Shown: positions 1 through 12,800 of the stretch, one piece after another
Layout: every line of letters begins with the position of its first letter
How positions within the stretch are numbered: the stretch's first letter is position 1
Origin: Cyanophora paradoxa
Taxonomy: Eukaryota > Glaucocystophyceae > Cyanophorales > Cyanophoraceae
NCBI GenBank assembly: GCA_004431415.1
Contig: QPMI01000225.1
Span: forward strand, 1 to 64,000
Direction: 5' to 3'
Length of the DNA stretch: 64,000 bases
Notes under the pieces: generated by a model
Databases searched by the model: none
What the model saw: only the letters and a program-made list of their open reading frames with translations
What the model was told of the DNA's origin: nothing
Position numbers and translations under genes: made by a program

Positions 1-854
1 CTGATATTAATCAGGCTGAAACAGGCTCCGGCGACCCCCCTTTACTAGTGCAGGGGCCGATCGCGAGGACGTCGACGCGGCGAGGCGCCGGCGTCGAGTG
101 GCGCTGCACTGGCGCATGGCCATGGCGGGCCACTGGCGGCCCACTGGCGGGCCACTGGCGGCCGCGGGCGATCCGACGGTCCTGCGCTGCTGCGCATGCA
201 TCGATATCGGCGCCAAAAGGCCCGAAACGCCCCCCGCCGCCGGGCCCCGCGCCGGGGGCCCGGCGGCGCCGGCGGCGTCCGGGGGATCCCGGCGCCGGGG
301 CCGGGGCCCGGCGCCGGGCCGGCGGTCCCGCGCCGCTTCTATTGCAACAATACCGATTACAAGTTCATCAGACTATAGCTATACAGCTATAGCTATTGTT
401 ATAGTACTAGTGTAAGTCTGTACCTTCAGCTAGACCGTCCTAGACCAGCCTAGACCGTGCTAGACGCTAGACGTCGATTAGAAATTCGAAATCGCGCCGA
501 AGCTTTACGAACGTTAACTTTCATGTTCATGTTCAACGCGTACGGCCGATTGAGACCCACGGCGGACGTCGACTTCCCGGTTACCGCATTTTTACCACGC
601 CGATTGCTGCGACTAAAAGGCGCTGCGCGCAGACGTCGACCAAGCTAGATGAGAGCTTGAGCTCTAGACAGTTCTGAGAGTCTAGGCGACCCATCAGCGG
701 CGATTCAGCGCATGCGCGCGCACCAGCAGCTGCGACTACGTATACACTCTGAGACTAGTAATTATATAATCAGTAGACTGCCGCTCGAGCTCCGGCGATC
801 GCGCGCGAGGTTCGCCGGAGGGCACGATCGCCGGCGCCAGGCTTCTCCGCAGGA
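1..854. other. Intergenic sequence with a G/C-rich island
   Basis: No gene is supported here. About 228-338 is almost pure G/C with overlapping GGCCCGGCGCCGGG-type palindromes. It is followed by short self-complementary words such as CTATAGCTATA near 374-395 and repeated TAGACC/TAGACG words near 430-475. Open frames crossing the island are compositional and have no recognisable protein features. Confidence 0.5.
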
Positions 855-3800
855 ATGGCCCACGCTCTGAAGTCGGCGCGCGCGAACTCCGTCGTCGGGA
901 GCGGTGCGTCTCCCGGCCCTGCGCCGCAGGCATCGCGATCGGCGCGCGTCGCGCGCGTCGGGCGTCCCCCGGCCGCGGCCGACCTGAACTCCGCGGGCCG
1001 GGCCTGTGTGCGCGCAGAGGAGAGCTCGGCGAGGGATTCGCAGGCCACGTCGTCGGCCGCGCTCTTCGGCATGGGCGAGGCCGCCCGGGCGCGCAGCCTT
1101 CGCCCCGTCCCCCTCGAGCTCGCCTTCGAATTCGGGCCGAGTACTAGTCAATTGACCGGGCGGCGGGGCGGGGCCGGCAGGTCTTCCAAGAGACGATCTT
1201 CGAATTCGGGGTGGTGGCAGTCATGAGCAAGGGCTCCCAGCGCAAGCTCCGCTGGGCCCTCCTCGAGACGGTCCGCACCCGCCGTCCCCGCGCGCCAAGC
1301 CATTATTATTCGCCGCCGAATGCGCGCCCGCCCCGGCAGGTTATCGTCTCGGCGCAGTTCCTCCTTTTCCCGCTGCAGTTCTACAGCTGGGCCGGCTTCG
1401 ACGCCGCGTGCGCCCCGGGCCCATGCCAGGCCCCTCGCCCCTCCTTTCTGGGTGGCTGAGATGGAGGTCGGGCGCCGGGGCCCTCGCGGTGCAGGGAGCC
1501 AGTGCGGCGGGCCTTCCGCCTGATCATCCCCGTCCGCATCAACTCCCTCCCCTTCCCCGCCTTCACCGCCATCTTCTGGAGCTCCGGTGCGCCCGCGACC
1601 CTTTCCGCGACCCTTCGCACTCGAATCGATGCATGCGCATCCGATTTTGAATCGACGTCGACGTCGGCGGCGCCGGCGGCGCGCAGTGGCGCTAGTGCTT
1701 CTCGTTCTCGCCGCCGCCTCGTATGTCGGTGAGGCCGCCCCCGCCCGGCCCGCGCCCGCGCCCCCGTGGCGACCCCGGCGCCGCGCCCGCCCCGCGCGCC
1801 CCGCCGCCTCGAGCTCCTGCTCCGCATCCGCTGCCTAACTGCGGCCGCTCCCCGATTGCGACCCGCTCTCCTCGATCAGGATACGCCTTCGCCAACCAGG
1901 CGCGGCCGCCTGCCCCCCCCCCCCCCCCCCCCCCCCGATCCCCGTACGCGTGCCATCGCCGAGCGCCTCGGCAGGACTTCCGGTTCATGTGGCCGCTCAA
2001 GTTCCTCCGCTTCGCCGTCGCCAACGTCGTCGGCCTCCTCTACATGGTGCGGGCCCCCTCCGTTCCATCCCCTAGACTCAGATTCAACTTCGAATTCTGA
2101 CGGCCGATCGCGAGCCGGGCAGCCGCTCATCTCGGTCTTCTCGACCTCCTTCAACTGCCCCTCCCGGGCTCCGGCTCCTACCGCCACCTCTGTACATCCC
2201 CATCCCCCCCCCCCCCCCTTCCCTTGCCTCCCGGCCCTTCTCCGCCCCCATTCGCCCACGGCGGCCCTTTCGCCGCAGCCTTCCCGACGACCTCGTGTGC
2301 TGGGACACCACGCGCGCACCACGTACCCCGTCCCATTGCAACCCCGGCCCCCCTCGCACAAGCCATTCTTACTGATAAGCCGGCCATGCTTACGCCGCCC
2401 CCTCCTGCAGGCACACGGCGTGCGCCGCGCCCCTCCCCTCCCTCCCCCCCCCCCCCCCCCTCTCCCCATCCATGCCCCTCATCCCCCCCCCCCCCCCCCC
2501 CCCCGCCCCAGGATGTGGCGGCGGGGTCGGCGTGCGCCTCGGCCTTCTCGGTCCTCGTCGTCCTCGTCACCCTCCTCTTCTTCGGCCCGCCCCGCCCCGC
2601 GCCCCCGCCCGCCCCCGCCGCCGCCCCCGCCCCGCGCCGCTGATCGGGAGGGCGGGCAGAGACGGACTACTACAAGGTGGGCCCGGAGGGGAGCGGGAGT
2701 ACTTCAGCCGCCCGCACTCGCGCGTCGACGCCGCCTTCTTCCTCAACAAGTCCGCCCCGCGCCCCGCCCGCGCCCTCCCCTGCGCCCACCCGCCCCGCCC
2801 CCACCCGCCCCGGGCCCCGTCTCACGCGCGCCACCCCCGCCCCGACCCCTCCCCCCATGGCGCCTCGCGCAGCGAGGTGCTCTCGGTGGTGGTGAACCTG
2901 GAGGCGGTGCCGCGCCTCGCCACCGCCGTCCTCCTCCTCGCCTCCGGCGCCCTCTACTCCTTCCTCCTCCTCGAGTTCTACCCGTCCGCCCCGCCCCGCC
3001 CCGGCCCCGCTTCCCCGCGTCCCGCGCCCCGCGCCCCGCGCCCCGCCGATCGCGCGGGGCCCGGGGCGGGACGGGGCGGGCAGGTACCACCGACTGGCGT
3101 GCAACGCGACGTACACGGGGGTTGCCTTTCTCTTCACCTGGGGCTCCCTCGCCTGCGTCGTCGACGCCGCCGTCGGGGCGGAGCGGGCCCCGGGCCTCCA
3201 CGTCGCGCTCCTCGCCGGCGCCGCCCCCGCCGCCCTCGGGGCCGCCGCCAGCTGGGCCAAGTTCCGCCTCAGGATGTGCACCGCCGACACCGACATCGTC
3301 GCCGTCCGCCCCGCCCCGCCCCGCCGGCGCCTCGCTCGCCGTTTGGGCCTCCGTCCTCGTGACCGGCGGACTTGGCGCACAGCGGATCAAGCGGCCGCTG
3401 CACGTGGAGATCGCGACGCGGTTCGCGGGACCCCGCTCATGATCACCCCCGGCCCGTTGCGTGCATCGAATCCCGAGGCGACTGCGAGGCGGGCCCGGGG
3501 CAGGTTCCTGTACGAGGCGGGCCCCGGGGACGAGGAGGCGGCGGGCGTCGGGGAGGCCATCTTCCGGGCGGCCCTCGAGAAGTTCCCCTCCTCCGCCTTC
3601 ATCACCCTCGCGTGCGGCCCCCGGCCCCGCCCGCGCCCGCCCGCCTCGAGCACCCGCCCCTCCGGAGAGAGATAATTTCTAGTTCGATCGTGAAATTAAT
3701 ATTCCGGTCATGAGTTCGAACGATTCTCTCCGGATCCGTTTTCTCTGTCGCCTCGCTCTGCCCCGGGCCCCCAACCCGCGGCCGCGAGTCTTGAATGTAG

Positions 3801-6800
3801 AAATCATTCCGGATCCGTATATTTCGCCTGAGAATCCAGATCTAGAGCCCGTCCGTCTATTAATTATTAATATAAGCACTCGCTACAATTGCGATGTTCA
3901 CGGGCCGATCGCGACTCTCTATAACTCCGCCGCCCTCCGCGGCAGGTACGCGCACTTCTGCTTCACCTTCCGGGGCTCCCCCGAGCTCGGCTACGAGCGC
4001 GTCCGCCAGGCCGCCAAGCTCAACCCCGGTGCGCCCCGCCCCGGCGAGGCGCGAGGCGCGAGGTTATCGATGGGGAGGGGAGGAGAAGTGAGCGCCGCTT
4101 GAACTTGAGTCGGGTGGCGCAGGGTTCGACCTGCGGTTCGTGGTGTACCGGGGGGAGCTGCAGCGGCAGCAGAGCCAGCACGCCGTCGACCTCGGCGACG
4201 CCAAGCGCGACCTGGCGCGTGTGCTCGCCACCCCGCCCCTTCCCCGCTCACCGGGCGGCGCCAGATCGTGCACATCGAGTACACGTCGAACCTCTCGGGG
4301 GCCCGCAAGTACCACCGCGCCGCCGCCCGCGCTCTCCGCAAGGCGAGCGAGAAACTGAACCCTGGATCTCGCTTCTCGTCTTTTCTTTCTTCTTCTCCCC
4401 TTTCTTTTAAATTTTCCCGAACTCCGATCTTCCTCGCTTTCTTTCCTTCGTCTCCTTTCCATTCCTCGGCTACTGGAATTCGTCGCTCACTGCGGCGGGG
4501 GCGGGGCGGGGCAGTTCTGGAGCCAGCTCTCCTCGGGGGAGGGGGAGGTGGACCTGAAGGCGCTGGAGGGGACGCTGGCGCGCATCGACGCGGCGGAGCG
4601 CAGGGCCCCGGGGCCCACGCCCACTACCGCGCCCTCCTCGCCCGCTACCCGCGCGCCCCCCGCATCCTCCGCGCCTACGGCCGCTTCCAGGCCGAGGCCC
4701 GCCCCGCCCCGCCCGGCCCCCGCGCGCGAGGGCGAGGGCGAGGGCGAGGGCGAGGGCGAGGGGGCGGCGCAGGTGCTGAACGACGAGGCGGCGGCGCAGG
4801 CCCTCTTCGAGCAGGCCGACAGCTACGAGGTCCGCCCCTCCTAAGCTACCCCCCGAAACGACGTCTCGCGCGATGAAGCTTCATCAAATCTAGCCTTCCA
4901 GTTTTAATTGGATAGCCTATAGCTAGTATAATTATACAAGAAGCTTTAGAGTCTACATCTGCGAATTCGTCAAAGTCGCCCGGCGCCGGCCCCTAGATCG
5001 CTGCCGCCCCGCCCCGCGAGATTGCCGATCGCGGTGGGGACGGGGCGGGGCGGGTGCAGGACGAGCGGGCGCTGGCGGCGGCGGAGGCGGACGAGCGCGA
5101 GCGCGCCGCGATCGCCAACCTCGCCTCCCTCGCCGCCCCCGCCGCCGGCCCCGGCCCCGACCCCTCCAACTCGAGCCTGCCGAGCCGCCGCGTCTCGGGC
5201 ACCTGCACGCCCGTGCACGTGCCGCGCCCCCGGGCTCCGGGTCGGCCCCTTCGCGCGCCTCCCGACCTCAGCCTCGTTCCACCGCCTCTCGTGGTCGGGC
5301 GCCAAGCCCCGCACCCTCGGCGGCCTCGCCGCCGCCGCCGCCACCTCCCTCTGGGCCACCCGCTGGGGCCGCAGCCGCTCGGGATCGGCCGCCGCTCCGG
5401 TCGCCCCGGCCCCGGCGCTGGCCCCGGCGCCGGCGCCTGCAGCCGCGGCCAAGTACGCGTCAGCGGGGCCGGCGGCGAGCGACACCGAAGCGGCCGGCGG
5501 CGGCGGCGTGTCGGCGGCGGAGGACTCGGCGGCCGAGTCGGCGGCGGCGGCGGGGTCGGTCAGGGGGCGGCGGGGCCGGTCCCGCGGCAGCCGAGCAGCA
5601 AGCGCCTCTCGGTGGTCGTGATGGCGGAGGGCCCCCCCGAGGTCATCGGCTCGACCCCTCCCGCCGCCGCCTCGAGCTCGGCGGCCCCGCGCGGGCTGGC
5701 CTCCCTCGGGGGCCCGACTCGGGCCGGAGGGCCGCGCGCCCCCGCCGCGCCGCGCCAGCTCCTTCACCCGCCTCGGAGCCGCCGCCGGCGCCGCTTCCGG
5801 CGCCGGCGCGGCGACCGAGCGCGCGGCGGCGGCGGCCGCCGGCGCCGCCGGTCGCCGCGTCTTGCCCAAGTCCAAGTCCTCCCCGCACCTCGCCCTCGAC
5901 GGCCGGCGTGGCGTCGATACCCCGCGCCCGCCCTCCGCCGCAGCGAGCCCCGCGCTCGCGCCGCAGAGCCCGCCGGTGGGGGGGCTAGGCCTGCCCGGGA
6001 CGGCCCCGCCCGAGCTCCCGCTGGGTGCGGCGGGGCCCTCTGGGGAGGGCCCGGCGGCGCCATCGGCGTCTTCTCGCGGCAGCTGGATGCGAGAGGACGC
6101 CGTGCAGCCCTTCGACCACGACGACCGCGAGGCCCCGACGAGCGCGGCGGCGTCGGCGGCGCTCGTGATCGATGGCGATCGCGACCCCGTCTCCTCCTCC
6201 TCCTCGGGGCTCGGGGGGTCCGAGGGCGCGGGCCCGAGGGCGCCGGGAACCGAGCGCAGCGAGACAGAGGAGAAGGCCGGGGGGGCCCTCGCGCGCCCCA
6301 GCTTCGAGGCGATCGCCGTGCCCCTCACGGCATCCATCAAGCGGAGGCTGGTGGCGGGCGCCGGGGCCGGCGCCGGGATGCCGGCGCCGCCCTCGAGCTC
6401 GGCCGCGGGGCGCGCCCTGCCGTACGCGTTCCTCCTCGAGCCCTCCAGCTCCATCCTGCTCCACGAGCTCGACGGCGGAGGAAAGGGCGACGGCGGCACG
6501 GCGAAGACGGCGGGAGGGGCAGCGGGCGGGGCGAGCGGGGGCGAGGAGGCGGACGCCGAGCAGCTGCAGGACCCCGAGGGCGCGGCGGCGGAGAAGCGGC
6601 GGCGGGTGAAGCGGTGGGTGAAGATCAAGCGGCGGATCCAGGGGGCGAGCGACGCGCACGCGGCGTCGCTGCGGCGGATGAAGTGGACGGTGATCGCCGT
6701 GCTGCTCACCGTGGGCGCCCTCGCCGTCGCCTCCTACGTCGTCGTCTCCGGCCTCGTCCACAACTTCGACGAGGTCGGCCCGAGCCCCGGCCCGCCCGCG

Positions 6801-9800
6801 CCCGCTCGAGCTCAACCGAATGTTAACGTTCCATAATAATAATTAAAACGCGGCTCGTCCGCTCATATGTGTATATGCATGATCAACTAAACTAATTAAA
6901 TATGGACTCGTCAAGCGGCCCGAATTAAAGTGACGGGCCGGGGCTGCAGGCCATCGTCCTCGTCGGCAAGTCGGGCTCGAGGCGCCGGTGCTAATTTCGG
7001 GACCTCGCGATCCCGCGCCGCGGCGGGGGATCGCGAAGAGCTGACGGGCGGGGTGCGGGGCGCAGGGACTGCGCGCTGGCGACGCTGCACGCGCAGAGCC
7101 TGCTGTTGGCGGGGCGCCCCGAGTGGGACCCGCGGGGGACGTACGAGGCGGAGGCGCGGGCGGCGCTGCGGGCGGCGGCGGACGAGAGGAGGCGCACGTG
7201 CACCTCTACCAGTACGGCGCCCGCGTCGCCGCCGACACGGATCCGGAGGCGAGCACGCGCATCCACGTCATGGTCAACGACGAGGGCGAGACGGAGGCGC
7301 ACCTCGAGCCGCTCTGGAGCGCGGGGCTCGAGTTCGTCTCCAACGCGCGCCGCGTGGCGCGCACGGAGCTGGGGACGCTGCGGAACGGGTCGCGGGCACA
7401 GCGCGAGCTCTACTTCCTCCACGAGAACGGCCCGACGAGCCTCTACAAGGCCTTCGTGGCCGCGACGGAGACCCTCGACAAGCACGCCTACAGCGAGTTC
7501 CTCCGCATCCGCGCCTTCCTTGTCGTCCGCCCCCTTTCTAGCTTCCGTTCAAATTCAAATTTATTCCGTATTCGCTCTCTGACGGGGGCGCAGGCGATGT
7601 TTGTGGGGGTGACGGCGCTTCTCCTGGTGCGCGCGCTCTCGTGATAGTGCACTTGATCACGTGCACTGGCCAGAGAACAAATTAAATACTAGTATATTCT
7701 CCACTCCCATCTCCGGGATCCAGAGACGGACTAGAACTTGAAATTCAGCGCTTTGAAACCGAGACTAGCTAGATATAGTCATCGACTAAATCTGCAAATT
7801 TAATTACTCAGAATCGTGCAGGTGCTGGCGCTCTTCTTCTTCCGCCCGACGGTGGCGAGCGTGCAGCGGGAGAAGGCCCACGCCCTCTCCCTCTTCCGCG
7901 ACATCCCCCGCGCCACCGTGCGGAAGCTCGCGCAGCGCGGGCGGCGCGGCTCGCCGGAGACCCCCGAGGGCTCGGACGCCGGCAGCGACGGGGGCGACTC
8001 CCTCGCCGACTTCTCCGACCTCGAGGGTGCGCGCCTGCAGCGCCCTACCATCCCCAGACTTGCGTCCCTTGGCCTGCCCAGAAATTGGGCTCGGCGTCGG
8101 CTCCCTTGACTTTGCACCGAAGCATCGATCTTTTAACTGCCGCGTCGCGTGTGCAGAGGAGGCGCACCCGGAGCGAGGCGCCGGCGGCCGCGCCCCGGCC
8201 GGCGACGGCGGCGAGGCGGGGGCGGGGCCGGGGGCCAAGGAGCCCCCCCCCCGGGGGGCGCCTGCGGGGGCTGGGGCGGCGGCTGGGGCGGGGGGTGCGG
8301 GTGGATCGGGTGACGGTGCAGTACGGGGGCGCCTTTCTCCTCCTCTTCGCCCTCTTCCTCGTCTGGTTCGCCGTCGGCATGCAGGCCGCCGACACCTGCG
8401 GTCCGCCCCGCTCCGACCCCGCCCACATCCTGTCCCGGCCCCTTCCTTCACCTAAAGCTAGAATCGAGCCAGATCTAGAATGCTGTCGAGGAATCTGAGA
8501 TCTAGACGAATTGAAATGAGATAAATTCGAGATTAAGCTAATTATAAATATCAGAAGAGACCTCTAAGCCGGGGGCGGGGGCAGCGTGTGGGGCCCTAGC
8601 ATGTCCAGTTTTCGTCAATTCGAGGGAAAATGAGGCATGCACCTAGCTGCCGGAAAGGTTTCCGTCATGCCTACCGAGTGTGTCGGAGGCGACCGGGATT
8701 TTTTTTGCAATTTTTCTGCGCGCGTAGGTCGAGATTTGCGCTTTTGCAGCAAGAAGGGGAGGGTACAGCATATCAAACAGCAGCGATGGCGGGCGGAGCC
8801 GGGAACGCGTCGATAGCGGCTGTAAAAGCGCACTTATAGCGGCCGGAGCACGTAGGTACCTGTCGTCGTCGGCCAGCTCGAGGAATACTGCAGCGGGCGG
8901 CGAAAGCGGACGCGACCCGAGGTACGCGAGCCGGTTCTGGGACTTCGGAGCGTTGAACAGCGTAGCAAATATGCAACCAAAGCTATAGCCGAGAGGACGG
9001 GGTCCTGCCATCGTCCAGTTTCCCAGAAACCGCCGCGCCGTCCACCATAGTGACACCACTCGGCGAGCGATGTGGCCGCGCCCAGCCTGCTGGTGCGCTT
9101 TAGCTAGCTAGCATCTAGGCGCAACGTTCTGCGCAGTCGGGGCGCGGCGCTCTCACAAGGCCTTCGAGAACGGCAGCCTCGCCTGCGCCATACAGAACGG
9201 AACAGCTGCCGGCGGCACTGCAGCGCGTGCTGAGCGATCCCCGCAGCTCATATCTAACGTTTAGGGCCTATCCGTGCTATCTAAGCACCACGCGCAGGTC
9301 CCTCGCTCCAGACTTCATCCGCCTCTCGTCAGGAGCGCGGCCGCACCGCAGTGGAGGAGCACAGCGACCATACGAACGGCTCACGCCTAACATGAACGTC
9401 TCGGAGCGGTGCGCGTCGAAGCCCCGAGCCGCCGCGCTCGCGCGCGCTGGCCGAACTGGATCCAGCCCCGCCTCTCGCATGCGCAGGCCTCGAGTCGCCA
9501 TGGCATCTTTCGCCGCCTCCGAGGTCGCGCATCGCTTGCGTGCATCGCTTACGTCCCGCCAAGCCCCCGCTTCGTGGCCCGCCGCGCCCCAGGCAGATGC
9601 GCTCTCGTGTACAATCAAGCATGTCATGCGGTTCTTGATGGCATGGCTGCGACGGCGGGGCGGTGTGGGTTGAGATGCCGAGGGTCACGAGACACATCTA
9701 GAGCTCACGCAAAGCGCGCGTGAGGGCAGCGACATGCACCCCCGCCGCCAGCGGCACCTCCTCCAGCGGGGGCACATGCATATGGCGAACTGCGAACTCG

Positions 9801-12800
9801 ATTCCGCCGCGAACTGCGAGGGCGCGACGGGCCGCCGCGAGCGCGAATCGATGCTAGCCTTGATAAAGCTTGCGTTGATGCATCGCGGCCCTGGCGCTCG
9901 CTTCCGTTGCGAATTCACCTGCCCCTACCGTGTGTGCACCTGGACGATTTGATCTCGCTTCAAAGGCTCCGCACCGCGAGGGCTCGCAGGGCCGCCGTAG
10001 CGCGATTCGGTGAGCGCATGAATAGAGCGTGCGCGGATGCAGCGCGGCCCTGGCGCGCGCTTCCCCAGCAGAGATTGCTCATGAGTTCCAGTGAGCCAGT
10101 GAGTTCCTGGGCGACCGGCTGGCCCCAGCAGGCGCTCTTTGAGCCAGAATCATTATCACATGTAGTTATATCACTGCACCAAGATACTATGATACAGGGT
10201 GATCCAAAGTGTTTTTGGGTCGGACCGGTCTCTTGAATTTTACTCGTAGGACCCTCTCGGGGACTTCTCAGTTTTCAAGTTCCAAAATGCCACCCTGACC
10301 TGCTCATGATGCCTGATTGAAGCATCAACTCACTCAGCAACGATGATTTCACGTCCCTGGGGGTTTTCGAGGGTGCTGAAGACGCTGGTGGTGGTACCGA
10401 GGGCCGCCGATCAAAGCCTGGGCCCGTATTCAAGAGCTACTGGAAATTGGGGGCCCAGATGCCTCCTGAGTGATTCTCGCGCGCCCAGTCGCATGCAGCG
10501 CTCAGGGCGCAGAACACAAGTCATTTACATGCTTTTGAAACAGAATATAGACTTGATAGAGCGCTCGCGAGCCTCTGAGGCGAGAAAGCGAAGCTCCACT
10601 AAGCTACGTGGCTAAGCTGCGGCGTCGGCTGCGTCGCGGCCTCGTCCCCTCGCGTCCGAGGCGCTCGGGTGCGGCCCGGCGCGGGCCCCTGCGGCGGGGC
10701 GCGCAGCGGGCGGGCGGGGGCGCGGGCGGGGCTGCACGGGCGGGCTCGGCGGCGGCGGAGGGCGTCGGCGGGGTCGCGGCCTCGTCCCCTCGCGTCCGAG
10801 GCGCTCGGGGCGGCCCGGCGCGGGCCCCTGCGGCGGGGCGCGCGGCGGGCGGGCGGGGGCGCGGGCGGGGCTGCACGGGCGGGCTCGGCGGCGGCGGAGG
10901 GCGTCGGCGGGGTCGCGGCCTCGTCCCCTCGCGTCCGAGGCGCTCGGGTGCGGCCCGGCGCGGGCCCCTGCGGCGGGGCGCGCGGCGGGCGGGCGGGGGG
11001 CGCGGGCGGGGCTGCACGGGCGGGCTCGGCGGCGGCGGAGGGCGTCGGCGGGGTCGCGGCCTCGTCCCTCGCGTCCGAGGCGCTCGGGGCGGCCCGGCGC
11101 GGGCCCCTGCGGCGGGGCGCGCAGCGGGCGGGCGGGGGGCGCGGGCGGGCTGCACGGGCGGGCTCGGCGGCGGCGGAGGGCGTCGGCGGGGTCGCGGCCT
11201 CGTCCCCTCGCGTCCGAGGCGCTCGGGGCGGCCCGGCGCGGGCCCCTGCGGCGGGGCGCGCGGCGGGCGGGCGGGGGGCGCGGCGGGGCTGCACGGGCGG
11301 GCTCGGCGGCGGCGGAGGGCGTCGGCGGGGTCGCGGCCTCGTCCCTCGCGTCCGAGGCGCTCGGGTGCGGCCCGGCGCGGACTCCTGCAGCGGGGCGCGC
11401 GGCGAGCGGGCGGGGAGCGCGGGCGGGGCTGCACGGGCGGGCTTGGCGTGGGCTGGCGGAGCCGCGGACAGCGGTGCGCCGCGCCGGCGAGGGCGGACTT
11501 GTTCTGCGAGAGCAAGAGTAGCACGGTGGACAGCGGCGCGCCGCGCCAGCGAGTGCGCACTGGTTCTGTGATGGCAAACGCTGCTCTTAGTTGTGTAGAT
11601 CCCTGCTCCGCATGACGGCACCGCACCACGCCCGCCCCCGCGAAGCGCCCCGCGCTCTCCCGAGCACACTGCGGCCGCGGTGAGAGGAGGTGGCGCCAGC
11701 GGACCGCAAACGCATGTTAGGCATCGTATATGCACAGAAGCATGTTTGTGGCACCTTCTGAAGCGGTACAGCGGCACCGGGAGCAACGGATCGCCCGCAG
11801 TCACAGCAGCCGCGCAGGTCGGCCGTTCGCAAGGCACGAAGCGTCCGCGGTGCTGGCTGTAGCTAGCTACGTGCCGACTGTAACATATAGATTACTCTGC
11901 CAGCCCCAGACTAGGCCAGGCTCGCCGCGCGGGGCGTGCGACCGCGCCGAAGGCAGGGGGTCGGGTCGGTCGGCGGCGCGGGCGCCGGGGAGATAGCCAG
12001 CGTGCCTAGCTACCCGCCTAGTGCTTCCGGTGCATGCTCTGCGCTCTCCCGGCGCGGCGCTGCAGCGGCTGCACTAGTCTGCCACCGAATTGCAGTACCA
12101 CGCCGGCCAAGTTTGCCGTACCCGAAGTGCGGCAACTCGGAAATGTTTAATCGGTGATTAAATAAGGATTTTTTTTTTTTTTGGTGAATTACCGGCCACA
12201 GCCTCTAGTCTACTCCAGCACTGTGGGGGCGTATACAGGCAAGGTGGGGCATGATCGATCGGAATTATGTGGAACGGGCGGGATTTGAAGGCGTGATTCT
12301 CATCGCAGGGCGATTCGAACACGGAAGGCATGCATCGGAAAGCGTGTATGATAACCACACCCCTATATAATAAGGATATCCTAGGGCCCCACACGCAGAG
12401 ACGTTCAGCACGGAGCGCAACTTCGCGGGCCTGCTACGCTCGCTGCCCATCCGCGTGCACTTCCACGCGCGGGAGCTCGTCAGCCGCCTCGCCGACCCCG
12501 CCCAGCAGCTCGCGCTCCTCAAGGAGGCCGTCCATGAGGTCCGCCCCGCCCCGCACCCCCTCCCCGTCACCCGCATGGAAAGCGACAGAGGCCGCGCCTC
12601 TATCAGCTAGATCTCTAAATATAAATCTCTCTAGATCTGCATCGTCTGCCTCTTAAGCTTGTTTTGTGGTTTCGTGCTCTTCTTGCCCGGCCCGTCTTCG
12701 AAAGCGCTCGCGATCGGGGGTGCGGCTGACGGGCGCCCCTCCGCCAGTTCGAGCACGCGCACCAGGCGCTGCTCTTCGGGAGCGCCGCGGAGCACCTGCG

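Larger units (their letters stand above)
8401..12398 (+). other. Giant intron (3,998 bp) of the TmcB-like gene
   Basis: The upstream exon ends at 8,400 in phase 1 after the helix LLLFALFLVWFAVGM, followed by GTCCGC. The CAG at 12,396-12,398 precedes an exon in the matching phase, giving DTC-E-TFSTERNFAGLL. Other introns of this gene are roughly 60-200 nt. The intron holds unique sequence, weak ORFs on both strands, a diverged ~90-bp direct repeat (9,819-9,913 and 9,979-10,066), a ~140-bp satellite (10,612-11,450) and a T run at 12,170. Two separate genes remain possible, but phase and TmcB-like content on both sides favour one. Confidence 0.6.

Noticed and set aside
9227-9697. Overlapping 100-150-codon frames on both strands inside the giant intron
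   Set aside because: Both strands are open with similar composition, there are no splice signals, and no family pattern appears.
10599-11837. Long Pro/Arg/Ala-rich open frames (up to ~410 codons) on both strands
   Set aside because: They repeat with the ~140-bp satellite unit in every phase and reflect lack of stops in G/C-only repeats.
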